The notes: generated by a model not told the origin, from the letters alone. DNA of 64,000 nucleotides from Geothrix campi (GCF_024609265.1 NZ_JANHMP010000003.1:423497-487496), one strand, 5' to 3'. Counted from the first letter of the stretch, positions 18,803 through 30,194 are shown. Numbers and translations are program-made.

Positions 18803-19840
18803 CTAATGGTGATGGTGCGGTTCCTCCGGCACCGGAGCCGGGGCCACCGGCTTGGCGGGACGGGCCTTGGGATCCAGGTAGTGGAGCGGAACCCTGAGCG
18901 GTTCCTCCAGGTTCGAGCAGTGGACCAGCAGGAGGGCTTCCGGCCCGGTCCCCATGCGCCGGATCCGCAGGACCTGACGCGCGGCCTCGGGCCCGGGGGC
19001 ATCGAGCACCTGGAAACCGCGCCCTTGGACCTCCGTCTTCAGGATGCGGAAGGGCTTCCCGTCCCGGGCGCGGAGCTCCAGGGCCAGCAGGGTGTTCTTC
19101 GGCTCCGTGAACACCACGCGCGAAGGCTCGGGCACCACGGGCAGGCTGATGCGCCAATCCAGGTAGAGGGTGAACAGGGGCTGCTTCGGCGCGTTGGTGG
19201 CCACCTTCAGCACCTCCAGGCCCGCGGTGACACCCGGCTTCAGGCGCCGGGGCCGCAGGGTCAGGCGCAAGTCCGATCCGCTCTCTCCCGGAACCAGTTC
19301 TGCGTCGAGATAGGGAGGGATCTCCGAGGCGAGCGCCAGCTTCAAGGGATCACCACCCTCACGCCGGAATCGGAAGCTCAGCTCCGGACTCTCGTGGGGC
19401 GCCACGTCCCCGAAGGATTTGCGCTCGGCATCCACCGTCACCTCGGGCCGCACCATCATGTCGTAGCGCAGGATGTAGTTGGGCTGGCCGGGATCGTCGG
19501 TGCCCAGCCGGACGGCCCCCTTGATGGCCCCCACCAGGCCTGCCGGATCCACCTTCACCTTCACCATGCGGACTTCGCCCGGTTGCAGGGGCGCGGCCAG
19601 TTGCCCCTCGTCCAGGCTGAGGCCCAACGATAGGTCGAGCACCCGCAGATGGAAGGGCCGCTCGTGGAGGCTCTTGATGCCGTAGACCGCCTCCCGGATC
19701 TCGCGGGGGCCCACGCTGCCCAGGTGCACCGGGAACGGCGTGGTGAGCTCGATGCGGGCCGGAGGCACCGGGTCCGGTTTGGCCGGAGCCGGGGTGGGTG
19801 GCACCTGCATCAGGAGAAGGAGGGCGGGTAGGAGCAGCAT
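18803..19840 (-). CDS. Exported DUF1573-like immunoglobulin-fold protein
   Basis: 345 residues with a signal peptide (MLLLPALLLLMQVPPTPA). It is beta-rich with at least two DUF1573-like Ig domains (HLGSVGPREIREAVYGIKSL near residue 40 and SFGDVAPHESPELSFRFRR near 140), which often sit in envelope proteins. It ends in a natural four-histidine tail (EEPHHHH), which could bind metal but may be incidental. It converges with the HtrA gene, 6 bp away. The precise function is unknown. Confidence 0.7.
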   Translation of the reverse strand: MLLLPALLLLMQVPPTPAPAKPDPVPPARIELTTPFPVHLGSVGPREIREAVYGIKSLHERPFHLRVLDLSLGLSLDEGQLAAPLQPGEVRMVKVKVDPAGLVGAIKGAVRLGTDDPGQPNYILRYDMMVRPEVTVDAERKSFGDVAPHESPELSFRFRREGGDPLKLALASEIPPYLDAELVPGESGSDLRLTLRPRRLKPGVTAGLEVLKVATNAPKQPLFTLYLDWRISLPVVPEPSRVVFTEPKNTLLALELRARDGKPFRILKTEVQGRGFQVLDAPGPEAARQVLRIRRMGTGPEALLLVHCSNLEEPLRVPLHYLDPKARPAKPVAPAPVPEEPHHHH

Positions 19841-19982
19841 GTCGGATCCTGGAGGGGTCCTTCCAGTGTGCCGTGAGGGCGGCCGGGCACCGGGATGTTA
19901 ATTGTTGTTAAGTGCAGCGAATTCACCTCGCGGTCATGCCCGGTCTGGGTGGAATGGGGAGAACCCTTTTCCCGAGGTGACC

Positions 19983-21830
19983 ATGCGCGCATTCCGCGTT
20001 CTCTTTGCCCTGCTCCTGGCCGTGGCCCTGGGGGCCCAGACTCCCAAGAAGGTCCTGTTCGACCATACACGGCACGAGGAAGCCGGCACCTCTGCCGAGT
20101 GGGTGATCTGCTCGGCCAGCGAGCCCAACCCCAGCCCCACAGCCCCCGCCTCCGAGGCCGACTGGAACGGTGGCATCAGCGCCTGGGCCTTCGACCTCTA
20201 CAAGGCCGGCTACACCGTCCAGACCCTTCCCCCCACCGGCCGCGTCACCTACGGGGATGCCACCAACGCCCAGGACCTCGCGAACTACGCGGTCTACATC
20301 ATCCCCGAGCCCTATCTCAAGTTCACGGCCACCGAGAAGCAGGCCATCCTCACCTTCGTCCAGAACGGCGGCGGCCTGTTCATGGTGTGCAACCACCCCG
20401 GCGCCATCCGCTACAGCGGCACCGGAGGTACGGATGCCTACACCGTGTTCAACGATCTGGTGGCCGTGAACGGCGGCAACCCCTTCGGCTTCACGTTCGT
20501 CCCCGGTCATGGCCCCGGCGACGCCCTGGCGAACACCACCAGTACTGCCTTCACCACCAGCACCTCTCCCGCGGCCCAGGCCATCATCCACGGCGCCTAC
20601 GGCGGCCTGGGCCTGATGGACTTCCATTCCTACTCGTACCTGAACTTCTACACGACCCAGAACCCCAACGTGCAGGAGATCCTGCACACCCAGATCAGCG
20701 GCGACACGGGCTCCTTCATCGTGACCTGCACCGTGGGCTCCGGCCGGGTGGTGGCCATCAGCGACAGCTCCCCTTCGGATGACGGCACGACCACCACTTC
20801 CGGCAAGTCCCTCCACACCAGCTACAGCATCAACAGCAACCGCGCCTTCTTCCTGAACGCTACGAGCTACCTGGCGGGCACCACCAGCGCCCCCACGCCC
20901 TCGGTGAGCATCGTCTCCCCGGCCTCCAACCCCACGATCCTTGCTGGCGGATCCGTGAGTTTCCAAGGCAGCGCCAGCATTTCCGACGGCAGCGCCCTCA
21001 CCTACAGCTGGTCCTTCGGCGACGGCTCCACCGCCGCGGTGCTGGGGCCCGTGAGCCACACCTACACCACCGCCGGCACCTATACGGCCACCTTCACCGC
21101 CACCAGCAACCAGGGTAAGTCGGCTTCGGCCTCCCGCACCGTCACCGTGAGCCCGGCCTCCTTCACCCTCACCGCCAGCGCCGGTACCGGTGGCATCATC
21201 AGCCCGGCCGGGGCCGTCTCGGTGGCGAATGGCGGCAGCCAGACCTTCACCATCACCCCCGCCACCGGCTACGTCATCAGCAGCGTTACGGTGGATGGCG
21301 TGAACCAGGGGGCCCTCAGCTCGTACACCTTCAGCAACGTGACGGCCAGCCACACCATCGCCGCCGCCTTCGCCGCCAGCGCCGGCAGCAGCCTGAAGGA
21401 GACCTTCGACACCGGCACCAAGACCGCCTACGCCACCGGCACCGTGGCTCTCGCCACCGGCACCTGGACGCTGAATGACGCGCTGCTCGGCAACACTACC
21501 TCGGATCCCAAGGTCGGCACCCAGAGCGTCCGCACCCGCAACAGCGGCAAGGTGACGATGGCGTTCAACTTTGCCACCGGCGCCAAAACTGTCTCGGTCA
21601 AGCACGCCAAGTACGGGACCGATGGCAATTCCACCTGGGGCCTCTGGTATTCCACCAACAGCGGCTCCATTTGGACCCAGGCCGGAAGCACTGTGACCAC
21701 CTCCTCCACCACCCTCGCCACCGCCACCTTCACGGTGAACGTGGCCGGGGCCATCCGCTTCGAACTCCGCAAGACGGACGGCAGCGCCAACCGCGTGAAC
21801 TTCGACGATTTCCAGATCGCCGGCTACTGA
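19983..21830 (+). CDS. Secreted PKD-domain protein with GATase1-like N-terminus
   Basis: 615-residue secreted protein. The ATG at 19983 gives a signal peptide ([19 protein letters not shown]) with CCCGAGGTG upstream. Residues about 20-290 resemble the class I glutamine-amidotransferase-like fold of secreted glycan-related proteins ([26 protein letters not shown]). Next come a PKD domain (about 305-390, [14 protein letters not shown]), a Gly-rich bacterial repeat domain (about 395-465, [19 protein letters not shown]) and a C-terminal jelly-roll-like region rich in Thr/Ser. Low-complexity Thr/Ser linkers are typical of extracellular proteins. No catalytic triad is clear, so the activity is unknown. 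Confidence 0.75.
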   Translation: MRAFRVLFALLLAVALGAQTPKKVLFDHTRHEEAGTSAEWVICSASEPNPSPTAPASEADWNGGISAWAFDLYKAGYTVQTLPPTGRVTYGDATNAQDLANYAVYIIPEPYLKFTATEKQAILTFVQNGGGLFMVCNHPGAIRYSGTGGTDAYTVFNDLVAVNGGNPFGFTFVPGHGPGDALANTTSTAFTTSTSPAAQAIIHGAYGGLGLMDFHSYSYLNFYTTQNPNVQEILHTQISGDTGSFIVTCTVGSGRVVAISDSSPSDDGTTTTSGKSLHTSYSINSNRAFFLNATSYLAGTTSAPTPSVSIVSPASNPTILAGGSVSFQGSASISDGSALTYSWSFGDGSTAAVLGPVSHTYTTAGTYTATFTATSNQGKSASASRTVTVSPASFTLTASAGTGGIISPAGAVSVANGGSQTFTITPATGYVISSVTVDGVNQGALSSYTFSNVTASHTIAAAFAASAGSSLKETFDTGTKTAYATGTVALATGTWTLNDALLGNTTSDPKVGTQSVRTRNSGKVTMAFNFATGAKTVSVKHAKYGTDGNSTWGLWYSTNSGSIWTQAGSTVTTSSTTLATATFTVNVAGAIRFELRKTDGSANRVNFDDFQIAGY

Positions 21831-21849
21831 CCCTTCCCGACTCCGAGAA

Positions 21850-21874
21850 CCCTGGGCCCCGGCCCGGGGTTTTT
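21850..21874 (+). terminator. Intrinsic terminator after the PKD-protein gene
   Basis: Nine-base arms CCCTGGGCC and GGCCCGGGG, with one wobble pair, flank a very short loop, followed by TTTTTC. It ends about 15 bp before the yjbQ start, so it separates the two transcription units or attenuates read-through. Confidence 0.65.
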
Positions 21875-21889
21875 CGTTATGCTTCGCCC

Positions 21890-22324
<435 letters not shown>

Positions 22325-22326
22325 CC

Positions 22327-22944
22327 ATGATCAGCCGCGACCTCGCCTCCCTCCCCAGGCGTGATGCCTACCGCATCCTCTCCAGCCTGGTGATCCCTCG
22401 CCCCATCGCCTGGATCACGACGGTGGATGAGGCGGGCCGGGTGAACCTGGCTCCCTTCAGCAGCTTCATGGGCATCTTCGGGCCGCCCATGCTGGCTTTC
22501 ACCGTGGGCCGCCGCCGGGATGGCTCCATGAAGGACACCCAGCGCAACCTGAAGGCAAACGGCCAGGCGGTGGTCCACCTGGCGGACCTGCCCCTGCTGG
22601 GACCCCTCCACGCCAGCGGGGCCGAGGTGGAACCCGACATCAGCGAGGTGGCGCGCCTGGGGCTGGCCACGGAGCCATCCCTCCAGGTGGCCCCGCCCCG
22701 CCTGAGGGAGGCCCCGGTCGCCCTGGAGTGCCGGCTGAACCGGGAACTGGACCTGGGGCCTGTCACCACCCTGGTCCTGCTGGACGTGGTGGTGGCCCAC
22801 GCCGCGGAGCGCATCTGGAATGCCGAGTATGACTGCGCGGACGCCAGCCAGTGGAGGCCCGTCGTGCGGCTGGCCTCCGTGGTGGGGCCCAACTATGGCG
22901 CCCTGGGGGAGACCTTCAGACTCGGTCCTTCGGAGCTGCCCTGA
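22327..22944 (+). CDS. Flavin reductase-like FMN-binding protein
   Basis: 205-residue protein of the flavin reductase family. The FMN-binding split barrel shows YRILSSLVIPRPIAWITTVDEAGRVNLAPFS and GPPMLAFTVGRRRDG, the usual family segments. It would bind FMN and reduce it with NAD(P)H, or act as the flavin component of an unidentified oxygenase. GGGGAG at 22316-22321 supports the ATG at 22327. It follows yjbQ directly. Its TGA abuts the TGA of the convergent CDF gene with no spacer, so there is no room for a terminator hairpin. Confidence 0.88.
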   Translation: MISRDLASLPRRDAYRILSSLVIPRPIAWITTVDEAGRVNLAPFSSFMGIFGPPMLAFTVGRRRDGSMKDTQRNLKANGQAVVHLADLPLLGPLHASGAEVEPDISEVARLGLATEPSLQVAPPRLREAPVALECRLNRELDLGPVTTLVLLDVVVAHAAERIWNAEYDCADASQWRPVVRLASVVGPNYGALGETFRLGPSELP

Positions 22945-23847
22945 TCAGGCCTCGTCCGGCTCCACGAAGAGGTGCTGGATCTGGGGGAAGCGCTGGTGGA
23001 GATCCCGTTCCAGGGTGTTGATGGCCGCCACCAGGGCCGCCCCGCTGGGCTGGTCCCGAAACTTCACCTGCAGGGCCACCATGAGCCGATCGCTGCCGAC
23101 GATGACGGCCACCAGGTTCAGCACCTGATCCACGGCGGGGTCCTCCTCCACGGCGGCGCGGATGGCGGCACGCATGGCCAGGGGCGGGGCCTCGTTCAGC
23201 AGCAGGCTCGTCACCTCCGTGCCCACAAAGGCCGCCACGCCAATGAGCAGGAGACCGATGGCCACGCTGCCGATGCCATCCCACACCGGGTTCCCGGTCC
23301 ACAAGGTGAGCAGCACCGCCAGAAGGGCGAACACCAGGCCAAGAAGCGCCGCGATGTCCTCGGCCACCACCACCACCAGCTCCGTGCTGCTCGACTGGCG
23401 CAGGTAGCGCAGCAGGGACCGGCCGCGTCGCTCGGATTCGGCCGCGCGGAGGGCGCCGCGCAGGGACCAGCCCTCCAGGGCGATGGCGAAGAGGAGCAGC
23501 GCCACGGCCCAACCCAGATGATGGGGCTGTTCGGGATGACGGATCTTGTGGAGACCCTCCACCAGCGAGTAGAGGCCGCCCACGGTGAAGAGCAGCAAGG
23601 CCACGAGGAAGCTGGCCACAAAGGCGGCCTGCCCGTGGCCCAGGGGATGTTTGGGTCCTGCGGGCTTGGCGCCCTGGCGCATGCCAAGGAAGAGCAGCAC
23701 CTGGTTCGCGCAGTCGGCGGTCGAATGGATGGCTTCCGTCAGGAGGCTGGAGCTTCCCGTCAGGAGGAACACCCCGAACTTGGAGACGGCGATGCCGCCG
23801 TTCGCGGCAAGGGCAAGGGCAATGGCGCGGGTGGAACCGGTGGACAT
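22945..23847 (-). CDS. Cation diffusion facilitator (ZnT9-like)
   Basis: 300-residue CDF-family metal/proton antiporter of the inner membrane. About six transmembrane segments are visible, with the HSTAD metal site in TM2 (TEAIHSTADCANQ). In TM5 the canonical HxxxD is replaced by an ED pair (VVVVAEDIAALLG), as in the ZnT9-like branch. HPLGHGQAA lies in the loop after TM2. A C-terminal cytoplasmic domain begins near residue 205. The substrate is probably a divalent cation, perhaps Zn or Mn, but the altered TM5 site makes this uncertain. Confidence 0.86.
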   Translation of the reverse strand: MSTGSTRAIALALAANGGIAVSKFGVFLLTGSSSLLTEAIHSTADCANQVLLFLGMRQGAKPAGPKHPLGHGQAAFVASFLVALLLFTVGGLYSLVEGLHKIRHPEQPHHLGWAVALLLFAIALEGWSLRGALRAAESERRGRSLLRYLRQSSSTELVVVVAEDIAALLGLVFALLAVLLTLWTGNPVWDGIGSVAIGLLLIGVAAFVGTEVTSLLLNEAPPLAMRAAIRAAVEEDPAVDQVLNLVAVIVGSDRLMVALQVKFRDQPSGAALVAAINTLERDLHQRFPQIQHLFVEPDEA

Positions 23848-23905
23848 GGGTCCAGGTTAACGGCTCCCTCCGCTGACCGGGCAGGGCTGGGCAGAACCGA
23901 GCTGA

Positions 23906-25135
23906 TCAGGTCACCCGGATGTCCAGTTCCCGCAGCAGGTCGCCCAGCAGGTAGAGGGAACCGGTCACGAGCCGGGGGGCCTCGGCGGGCGCCTTCAGAT
24001 GGGCGGCCGCCTCCCGCAGAGTCAGCAGGGGGGCCTCGATGCCCCAGGCCTCCCAGAGGTCCGGAGCCTTGGCGTAGCGGGGGGCATCCCCCTGGATGAA
24101 GGTCACCGACAGGGGGCGCATGCGCTTCAGTTCCCGGGCGACGCCAGCCAGATCCTTGTCGCCCATGGCGCCGAAATACAGATGGGGGCGGACGCCGCAG
24201 GCCAGGGCGTGATCGGCCAGGGCGCGGGCGCCGTCGGGATTGTGGGCGCCATCCATCCACAAACCCTGGAGGCCGGGCGGAGCCCAGAGCCGACCGGGCC
24301 AGCGGGTGTGGGCCACGCCTTCCCAGAGGGGTTCTTCGGGAATGGGGAAGCCGAGCCCCCGAAGCTGGCGGATGGTTTCAAAGGCCGTGGCCAGGTTGTC
24401 CAGCTGATGGAGCCCCGCCAGACCCACGCGCCGCCCCTGCACGCGGGAATGGTCCCAACGGATGTCGGCTGGTCCCAGGTGCGGCGCAGGGCAAAGCACC
24501 GGCTCGTTCGACAACAGCGGGCGGACCCATTCGGGATCCAGGGTGGGTCCCAGCACGAGGGGGCGGCCGCTCCGGGCCGTGCAGAGCTTCTCCCGGGCGA
24601 TGGCTTCGCGGGTGTCACCCAGGTACTGCTGGTGATCCAGGCCCACGCTGGTGAGCACGGTGAGGATCGGATCCGTGGCGTTGGTGGCGTCCCAGCGCCC
24701 GCCCAGGCCGACCTCAACGAGGGCCACCTCGACGCCGGTCATGCGGAAAGCGGAGAGGGCCGCCGTGATCATCAGTTCGAAGTAGGTGGCGTTCACTCCG
24801 GTCCGGGCCTCGGAATCGAAGGCCTCTCCCAGCAGCAGCTCCAGGGCTCCCTCGCCGATGGGTTCGCCGTCCACCCAGATCCGCTCGGTGACGTCCACCA
24901 GGTGCGGCGAGGTGGTCCACCCCACCACGAAGCCCGCGGCCTTCAGCATGTGGGCTAGGAAGGCCCCGGTGCTGCCCTTGCCGTTGGTGCCCGCGATGAG
25001 GATGACGGGGAAGTTCGCGTCGGGGCGCCCCAGGCCTTCGAGCAGCGCATGGATGTTCTCCAGGCCGCACTTGATCCCGAGGTGGCCGCGCGCCTGGAGG
25101 CGCGGAATGAAGACGAGTTCAAGCCCCTCGCGCAT
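23906..25135 (-). CDS. folC: Folylpolyglutamate/dihydrofolate synthase
   Basis: 409-residue ATP-dependent ligase that adds glutamate to dihydropteroate and folates. The P-loop is AGTNGKGST near residue 48-56, followed by TSPHLVDVTERI, the YFELMITAAL region, GLGGRWDATNA, and the C-terminal ligase domain with MDGAHNPDGARAL and FGAMGDKDL. It overlaps accD by one base (TGATG), and accD-folC is a conserved arrangement in many bacteria. Length and motifs are intact. Confidence 0.95.
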   Translation of the reverse strand: MREGLELVFIPRLQARGHLGIKCGLENIHALLEGLGRPDANFPVILIAGTNGKGSTGAFLAHMLKAAGFVVGWTTSPHLVDVTERIWVDGEPIGEGALELLLGEAFDSEARTGVNATYFELMITAALSAFRMTGVEVALVEVGLGGRWDATNATDPILTVLTSVGLDHQQYLGDTREAIAREKLCTARSGRPLVLGPTLDPEWVRPLLSNEPVLCPAPHLGPADIRWDHSRVQGRRVGLAGLHQLDNLATAFETIRQLRGLGFPIPEEPLWEGVAHTRWPGRLWAPPGLQGLWMDGAHNPDGARALADHALACGVRPHLYFGAMGDKDLAGVARELKRMRPLSVTFIQGDAPRYAKAPDLWEAWGIEAPLLTLREAAAHLKAPAEAPRLVTGSLYLLGDLLRELDIRVT

Positions 25136-25989
25136 CAGTCCCTGGGCGAGGGCATCATCCAGACCAGGCAGGCGGCGATGAAGTCCTTCAGGTGGTCGCG
25201 GGTGACGACCTTGTCCACCATGCCGTGGGTCTGCAGGAACTCCGAGCGCTGGAAACCCTCGGGCAGACTCTGTTTGATGGTCTGTTCGATGACGCGGGGA
25301 CCGGCGAAGCCGATGAGGGCCTTGGGCTCGGCGATGTTCAGATCGCCCAGCATGGCGTAGCTGGCGCTCACGCCACCCGTCGTGGGGTCGGTCAGGATGC
25401 TCAGGTACGGCAGCCCCGCCTTGTCCAACTTGGCGAGGGCGGCGCTGACCTTGGCCATCTGCATCAGAGAGAGGGTGCCCTCCTGCATGCGGGCGCCGCC
25501 GCTGCAGCTGACGATGAGGAAGGCGCAGTGCTTCTCCAGGGCGCGCTCGGCCCCAAGGCGAAGCTTCTCGCCCACCACGCTACCCATGCTGGCGGCCAGG
25601 AAGTCGAAGTTCATGATGGCCGTCACCACCGGCTGGCCCGACAGGGTGCCCTCTACCACCACGACGGCATCCTCGGTCTGGCCTGCCTGTTCCAGCTTCT
25701 TCAGCTGGTCCTTGTAGCTCTTGGTCGAGACGAACCCGAGGGGATCCCCGCTCCGGAAGTGGCTGAAGAGCGTGGTCCAGCCCTCGTCCATCAGATTCTC
25801 GAGCCGCTCTTCCACGCCGATCCGGAAGTGGTACCCGCACTTGGGACAGACGTTGTGGGTGTTGACCAGCTCCTTGCGGTAGATCAACTCCTTGCACGCC
25901 TCGCACTTGATCCAGAGGCCCTCGGGCACCCGGACGGTCTTTTCTTCGACGGCGGTCTTCTGTTGACGCTTCTTGACGAACCAGGACAT
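25135..25989 (-). CDS. accD: Acetyl-CoA carboxylase carboxyltransferase subunit beta
   Basis: 284-residue beta subunit of the carboxyltransferase that transfers CO2 from carboxybiotin to acetyl-CoA, making malonyl-CoA for fatty-acid synthesis (and any polyene synthesis). The N-terminal Zn ribbon has Cys29, Cys32, Cys48 and Cys51 (CEACKELIYRKE and CPKCGYHF). The crotonase-fold part has the SCSGGARMQEGTLSLMQM and DPTTGGVSASYAMLGD oxyanion-hole regions. The accA subunit is not in this window. The gene follows parB by 8 bp, so the whole parA-parB-accD-folC set may be one operon. Confidence 0.96.
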   Translation of the reverse strand: MSWFVKKRQQKTAVEEKTVRVPEGLWIKCEACKELIYRKELVNTHNVCPKCGYHFRIGVEERLENLMDEGWTTLFSHFRSGDPLGFVSTKSYKDQLKKLEQAGQTEDAVVVVEGTLSGQPVVTAIMNFDFLAASMGSVVGEKLRLGAERALEKHCAFLIVSCSGGARMQEGTLSLMQMAKVSAALAKLDKAGLPYLSILTDPTTGGVSASYAMLGDLNIAEPKALIGFAGPRVIEQTIKQSLPEGFQRSEFLQTHGMVDKVVTRDHLKDFIAACLVWMMPSPRD

Positions 25990-25997
25990 GAAAACTC

Positions 25998-26867
25998 CTA
26001 CCGGCCCTTGGCCGGACCTTGCTTGAGGGCCTCGAAGAGCCGGTCCAGCTCCGCCTCGCTGCCATAGTGCATCACCAGGGCACCGGCCTTGCCCTTGGCC
26101 TTGATTTCAACCCGGGTGCCCCAGGACTGGGTCAGCTCCTCGGCGGCCGCCTTGATGAACAACTCCTGGGGATGCTTCTTCCTTCCCCCCTTGGCCTTGG
26201 CCTGCTTCAGGAGTTGCTGGATGCGGGCCTCCAGGGCGCGCACGCTGAGCTGCTGCGCCACGACCTCGTGGGCCAGTTGCTCCTGGAGTCGGGGCTCGGG
26301 AACGCCAAGCAGCACCTTCGCATGGCCGGTGCTGAGGCGACCATGGGCCACGTCCGCCTTCAACTCCGCGGGAAGGCGCAGCAGGCGCAGGGTGTTGGCC
26401 ACCTGCGGGCGGGACTTGCCCACCCGATCCGCCACCTGCTCCTGGGTGAGGCGCAGATGCTCACCCAGCTGCCAGTAGGCGGTGGCCTCCTCGATCGGGT
26501 TGAGCTCCTGCCGTTGGATGTTCTCCACCAGGGCGAACTCCAGCAACCGGTCGTCCGGCACTTCCTTGATGACCACGGGGGCCATGGCGAGTCCTGCCAG
26601 ACGCGCGGCCCGCCAGCGGCGCTCGCCGGCGATGATCTCGAACTGCTCGCCGACCTTGCGCACGACGATGGGTTGCACCATGCCGTGCTGCTTCAGGCTT
26701 TCCGCCAGTTCGGACAGCGCCGCCTCGTCGAAATGGGTGCGGGGCTGGGCACGGTTCGGCACCATGCTGCCCAGGGGCAACTCCCGCTGGTTGGCATCCT
26801 CGGGGGCCATCTGGCTCATGAGCGAAGTGAGTCCCCGGCCCAGGGCCGGACGCTTCAGCTGGGTCAT
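25998..26867 (-). CDS. parB: Chromosome-partitioning protein ParB
   Basis: 289-residue parS-binding protein of the chromosomal ParAB system. The N-terminus (RPALGRGLTSLM) is typical of chromosomal ParB. The CTPase/nuclease-like domain carries PIVVRKVGEQFEIIAGERRWRAA (the GERR box), then VENIQRQELNPIEEA. The helix-turn-helix is LTQEQVADRVGKSRPQVANTLRLLRL, and a basic linker precedes the C-terminal dimerisation domain. The ATG at 26867 overlaps the parA stop by one base (TGATG) and is preferred to an upstream alternative. I saw no consensus parS in the window. Confidence 0.95.
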   Translation of the reverse strand: MTQLKRPALGRGLTSLMSQMAPEDANQRELPLGSMVPNRAQPRTHFDEAALSELAESLKQHGMVQPIVVRKVGEQFEIIAGERRWRAARLAGLAMAPVVIKEVPDDRLLEFALVENIQRQELNPIEEATAYWQLGEHLRLTQEQVADRVGKSRPQVANTLRLLRLPAELKADVAHGRLSTGHAKVLLGVPEPRLQEQLAHEVVAQQLSVRALEARIQQLLKQAKAKGGRKKHPQELFIKAAAEELTQSWGTRVEIKAKGKAGALVMHYGSEAELDRLFEALKQGPAKGR

Positions 26868-27646
26868 CAGGCTTCCCTCCTCGCGGGGATCTCCAGACCC
26901 AGCCATTCCTTCGCGAGGCTGAGGTAGGCCTGGGCGCCCTTGGAGCGCAGGTCATAGAAGGCCACCGGCTTGCCGTGGCTGGGCGCCTCGGCGAGCCGGA
27001 TGTTGCGGGGGATCATGGTCTGGAAGACCTTGCCCGGGAAGGCGTGGCGCACCTCGTTGGCCACCGCGGCACCCAGGTTGGTGCGCTCCTCGGCCATGGT
27101 GAGCAGGATCCCGCCGAGCTGCAGACGGGGATTCGGCCCGGCCTGGATGCGGCGCAGGGTCTCGGTCAATTCCGCCAAGCCATCGAGGGCGAAGAACTCG
27201 CAGGGCATGGGGACGATCACCTCGTCCGCGGCTGTCAGCGCGTTCAGAGTGATCATGCCGAGGCTGGGGGGCGGATCGATGAGGATGTAATCGAAGCGGT
27301 CCATGAGTGGGGCCAGACCCTGCTTCAGCACCTGGAGCTGGGGCAGCTCGAAGAGTTCGAACTCCAGTTGCGCGAGATCCTTCCCGGCAGGAATCACCTG
27401 CATCATGGGAACCTCGGTGCTCAACAGCAGTGCTTCGGCGGGCGCGCCCTTCATCAGCGCGTAGGCACCGGCGCGATGATCCGGCTTGGGGAAGCCCAGG
27501 CCCGTGGTGCTGTGGCCCTGGGGATCGAAGTCCACCAGCAGCACCATCTTCTCCATCATCGCGAGGGACGCGGCGAGGTTGATGGCCGTGGTGGTCTTGC
27601 CCACCCCGCCCTTCTGGTTCGCCAGAGCCACCACCCGGGCGCGCAT
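26867..27646 (-). CDS. parA: Chromosome-partitioning ATPase ParA/Soj
   Basis: 259-residue deviant Walker ATPase that binds the nucleoid and is cycled by ParB. The start [20 protein letters not shown] puts the P-loop at residues 12-20. Walker A' lies in [17 protein letters not shown], and Walker B in [22 protein letters not shown] extension upstream of this ATG adds residues without homology, so the start at 27646 is preferred. It forms an overlapping operon with parB. The intervening region to dapF is only about 115 bp. Confidence 0.95.
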   Translation of the reverse strand: MRARVVALANQKGGVGKTTTAINLAASLAMMEKMVLLVDFDPQGHSTTGLGFPKPDHRAGAYALMKGAPAEALLLSTEVPMMQVIPAGKDLAQLEFELFELPQLQVLKQGLAPLMDRFDYILIDPPPSLGMITLNALTAADEVIVPMPCEFFALDGLAELTETLRRIQAGPNPRLQLGGILLTMAEERTNLGAAVANEVRHAFPGKVFQTMIPRNIRLAEAPSHGKPVAFYDLRSKGAQAYLSLAKEWLGLEIPARREA

Positions 27647-27760
27647 CAGGCGGCCCTCATCTTCGCGCAGGCGCTGATCAAACCACGCATCTCGACATCC
27701 CCTCGGGTGTGGAACATGCCAGTCTAGCAGGTCGGGTTCCACGGCGAAGAGGCCGTGTGG

Positions 27761-28552
27761 TCAGGGCCGGAGCGAGGGATCAGGTTGCACGTGGCCCAGC
27801 CGCCGGACCGGGCCGGAAAGCCACAAGTCGCGCCACCCGCCACCCGCCTCCGGGACGAGGGTCACGGAAACGTCCTCGCCGCTGGCCGTGTGGAGACGCC
27901 ACTCGGAGGGTCCGTCCGTGTGGGCCAGCCAGGCGGCGGCGACGGCACATCCAGTTCCGCAGCAGAGGGTCTCCCCTTCGACGCCGCGCTCCCAGGATCG
28001 GATCTTCGCCTCGCCTGGCGCGATCACCTCGATCACGTTCACGTTCGTGCCGCCGGGGATTGCGGCGTGGTGGCGCAATGGAGGGGCGAAGACCGGAAGG
28101 TCCACGTCCGCCACCGAAGCCACCCGCAGCACGAGCTGAGGATTGCCGATCCACCCGAAGCCCGCGGGCAGATCCATGGCGAGAGGAACGGAACGCAAAC
28201 CGAAGCCTTCGCCCTCCGGCATGTGGATGCCCACGTCCTGGCCCCGTCGGCGAAGGAGAATGTGCTCGCCGTTGGAGATCACCTCGAGCAGAGCCGCCTG
28301 CGGAGCTCCGGGGACGACCAGGGCCGCCCTGCTACCATTGGAACAAAATGACTTAGCACCATCTGTGTCCCAGTGTTCGAGGATCCAGGGACCCTTTTCC
28401 GGCCTTTGCATCAAAAAAAGGCCATCTAAACCGAACCCCCGCCCCCGAGGACAGAGCACCTTGGCCCAATCCGAGCCTGTACAGTCTTTAACCTCGTCCA
28501 CCCAGAGGTAGCCGAATACGTTGCCGGCCGCGGAGGCGAGGAAGAGATCCAA
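27761..28552 (-). CDS. dapF: Divergent diaminopimelate epimerase
   Basis: 263-residue DapF-type epimerase, converting LL- to meso-diaminopimelate for lysine and peptidoglycan. Both catalytic cysteines are in place: one in FCSNGSR (canonical CGNGxR has Gly where this has Ser) and one in ETLCCGTG after the ERGVEGE block. GTNVNVIEV and WIGNPQLVLRV are conserved. The N-terminal block is altered (AAGNVFGYLWVDE where GLGNDFVVID is usual). The start appears to be TTG at 28552, 1 bp after the stop of the FtsB-like gene. Despite divergence, retention of the active-site cysteines suggests it is functional. Confidence 0.86.
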   Translation of the reverse strand: MDLFLASAAGNVFGYLWVDEVKDCTGSDWAKVLCPRGRGFGLDGLFLMQRPEKGPWILEHWDTDGAKSFCSNGSRAALVVPGAPQAALLEVISNGEHILLRRRGQDVGIHMPEGEGFGLRSVPLAMDLPAGFGWIGNPQLVLRVASVADVDLPVFAPPLRHHAAIPGGTNVNVIEVIAPGEAKIRSWERGVEGETLCCGTGCAVAAAWLAHTDGPSEWRLHTASGEDVSVTLVPEAGGGWRDLWLSGPVRRLGHVQPDPSLRP

Positions 28553-28553
28553 C

Positions 28554-28856
28554 CTATTTCTCGCGGCTTCCGAAGGTGTACACGGTCTCGCCGGGCCGTG
28601 CGTAGCCCTGGCGGCGGGCCAGGGCCTCCATCAGTTCGGGGTCCTTGGCGGCGAGGCGCTGGACCTCCTCCAGCAACTCGCGGTTGCGCCGGTTGAGTTC
28701 CACCAGGCGCGCGCGAGTCGCGACCAGCTCGCCCTCACGCTTCCGCAGCTCGGGCAGACCCCCCTGGGAGAACAGCAGAGCCATCAGGGACAGGAAGCCG
28801 GAGGCTCCGAGCACGCCCCACAGGGTGGAGGACTTCAGGAGCCAGTTGGCGTTCAT
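28554..28856 (-). CDS. FtsB/DivIC-like septum protein
   Basis: 100-residue single-span protein of the septum formation initiator family. A transmembrane helix (residues about 12-30) is followed by a coiled coil (LRKREGELVATRARLVELNR) and the conserved C-terminal RQGYARPGETVYTF. Such proteins link FtsL and FtsQ in the divisome. Placement directly after eno matches the eno-ftsB arrangement seen in other bacteria, which supports the call. Confidence 0.85.
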   Translation of the reverse strand: MNANWLLKSSTLWGVLGASGFLSLMALLFSQGGLPELRKREGELVATRARLVELNRRNRELLEEVQRLAAKDPELMEALARRQGYARPGETVYTFGSREK

Positions 28857-28868
28857 GCCGAGGTCCTC

Positions 28869-30194
<1,326 letters not shown>

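Noticed and set aside
26867-27742. parS site near parAB
   Set aside because: I found no match to the TGTTTCACGTGAAACA consensus; a diverged site may exist but cannot be supported.
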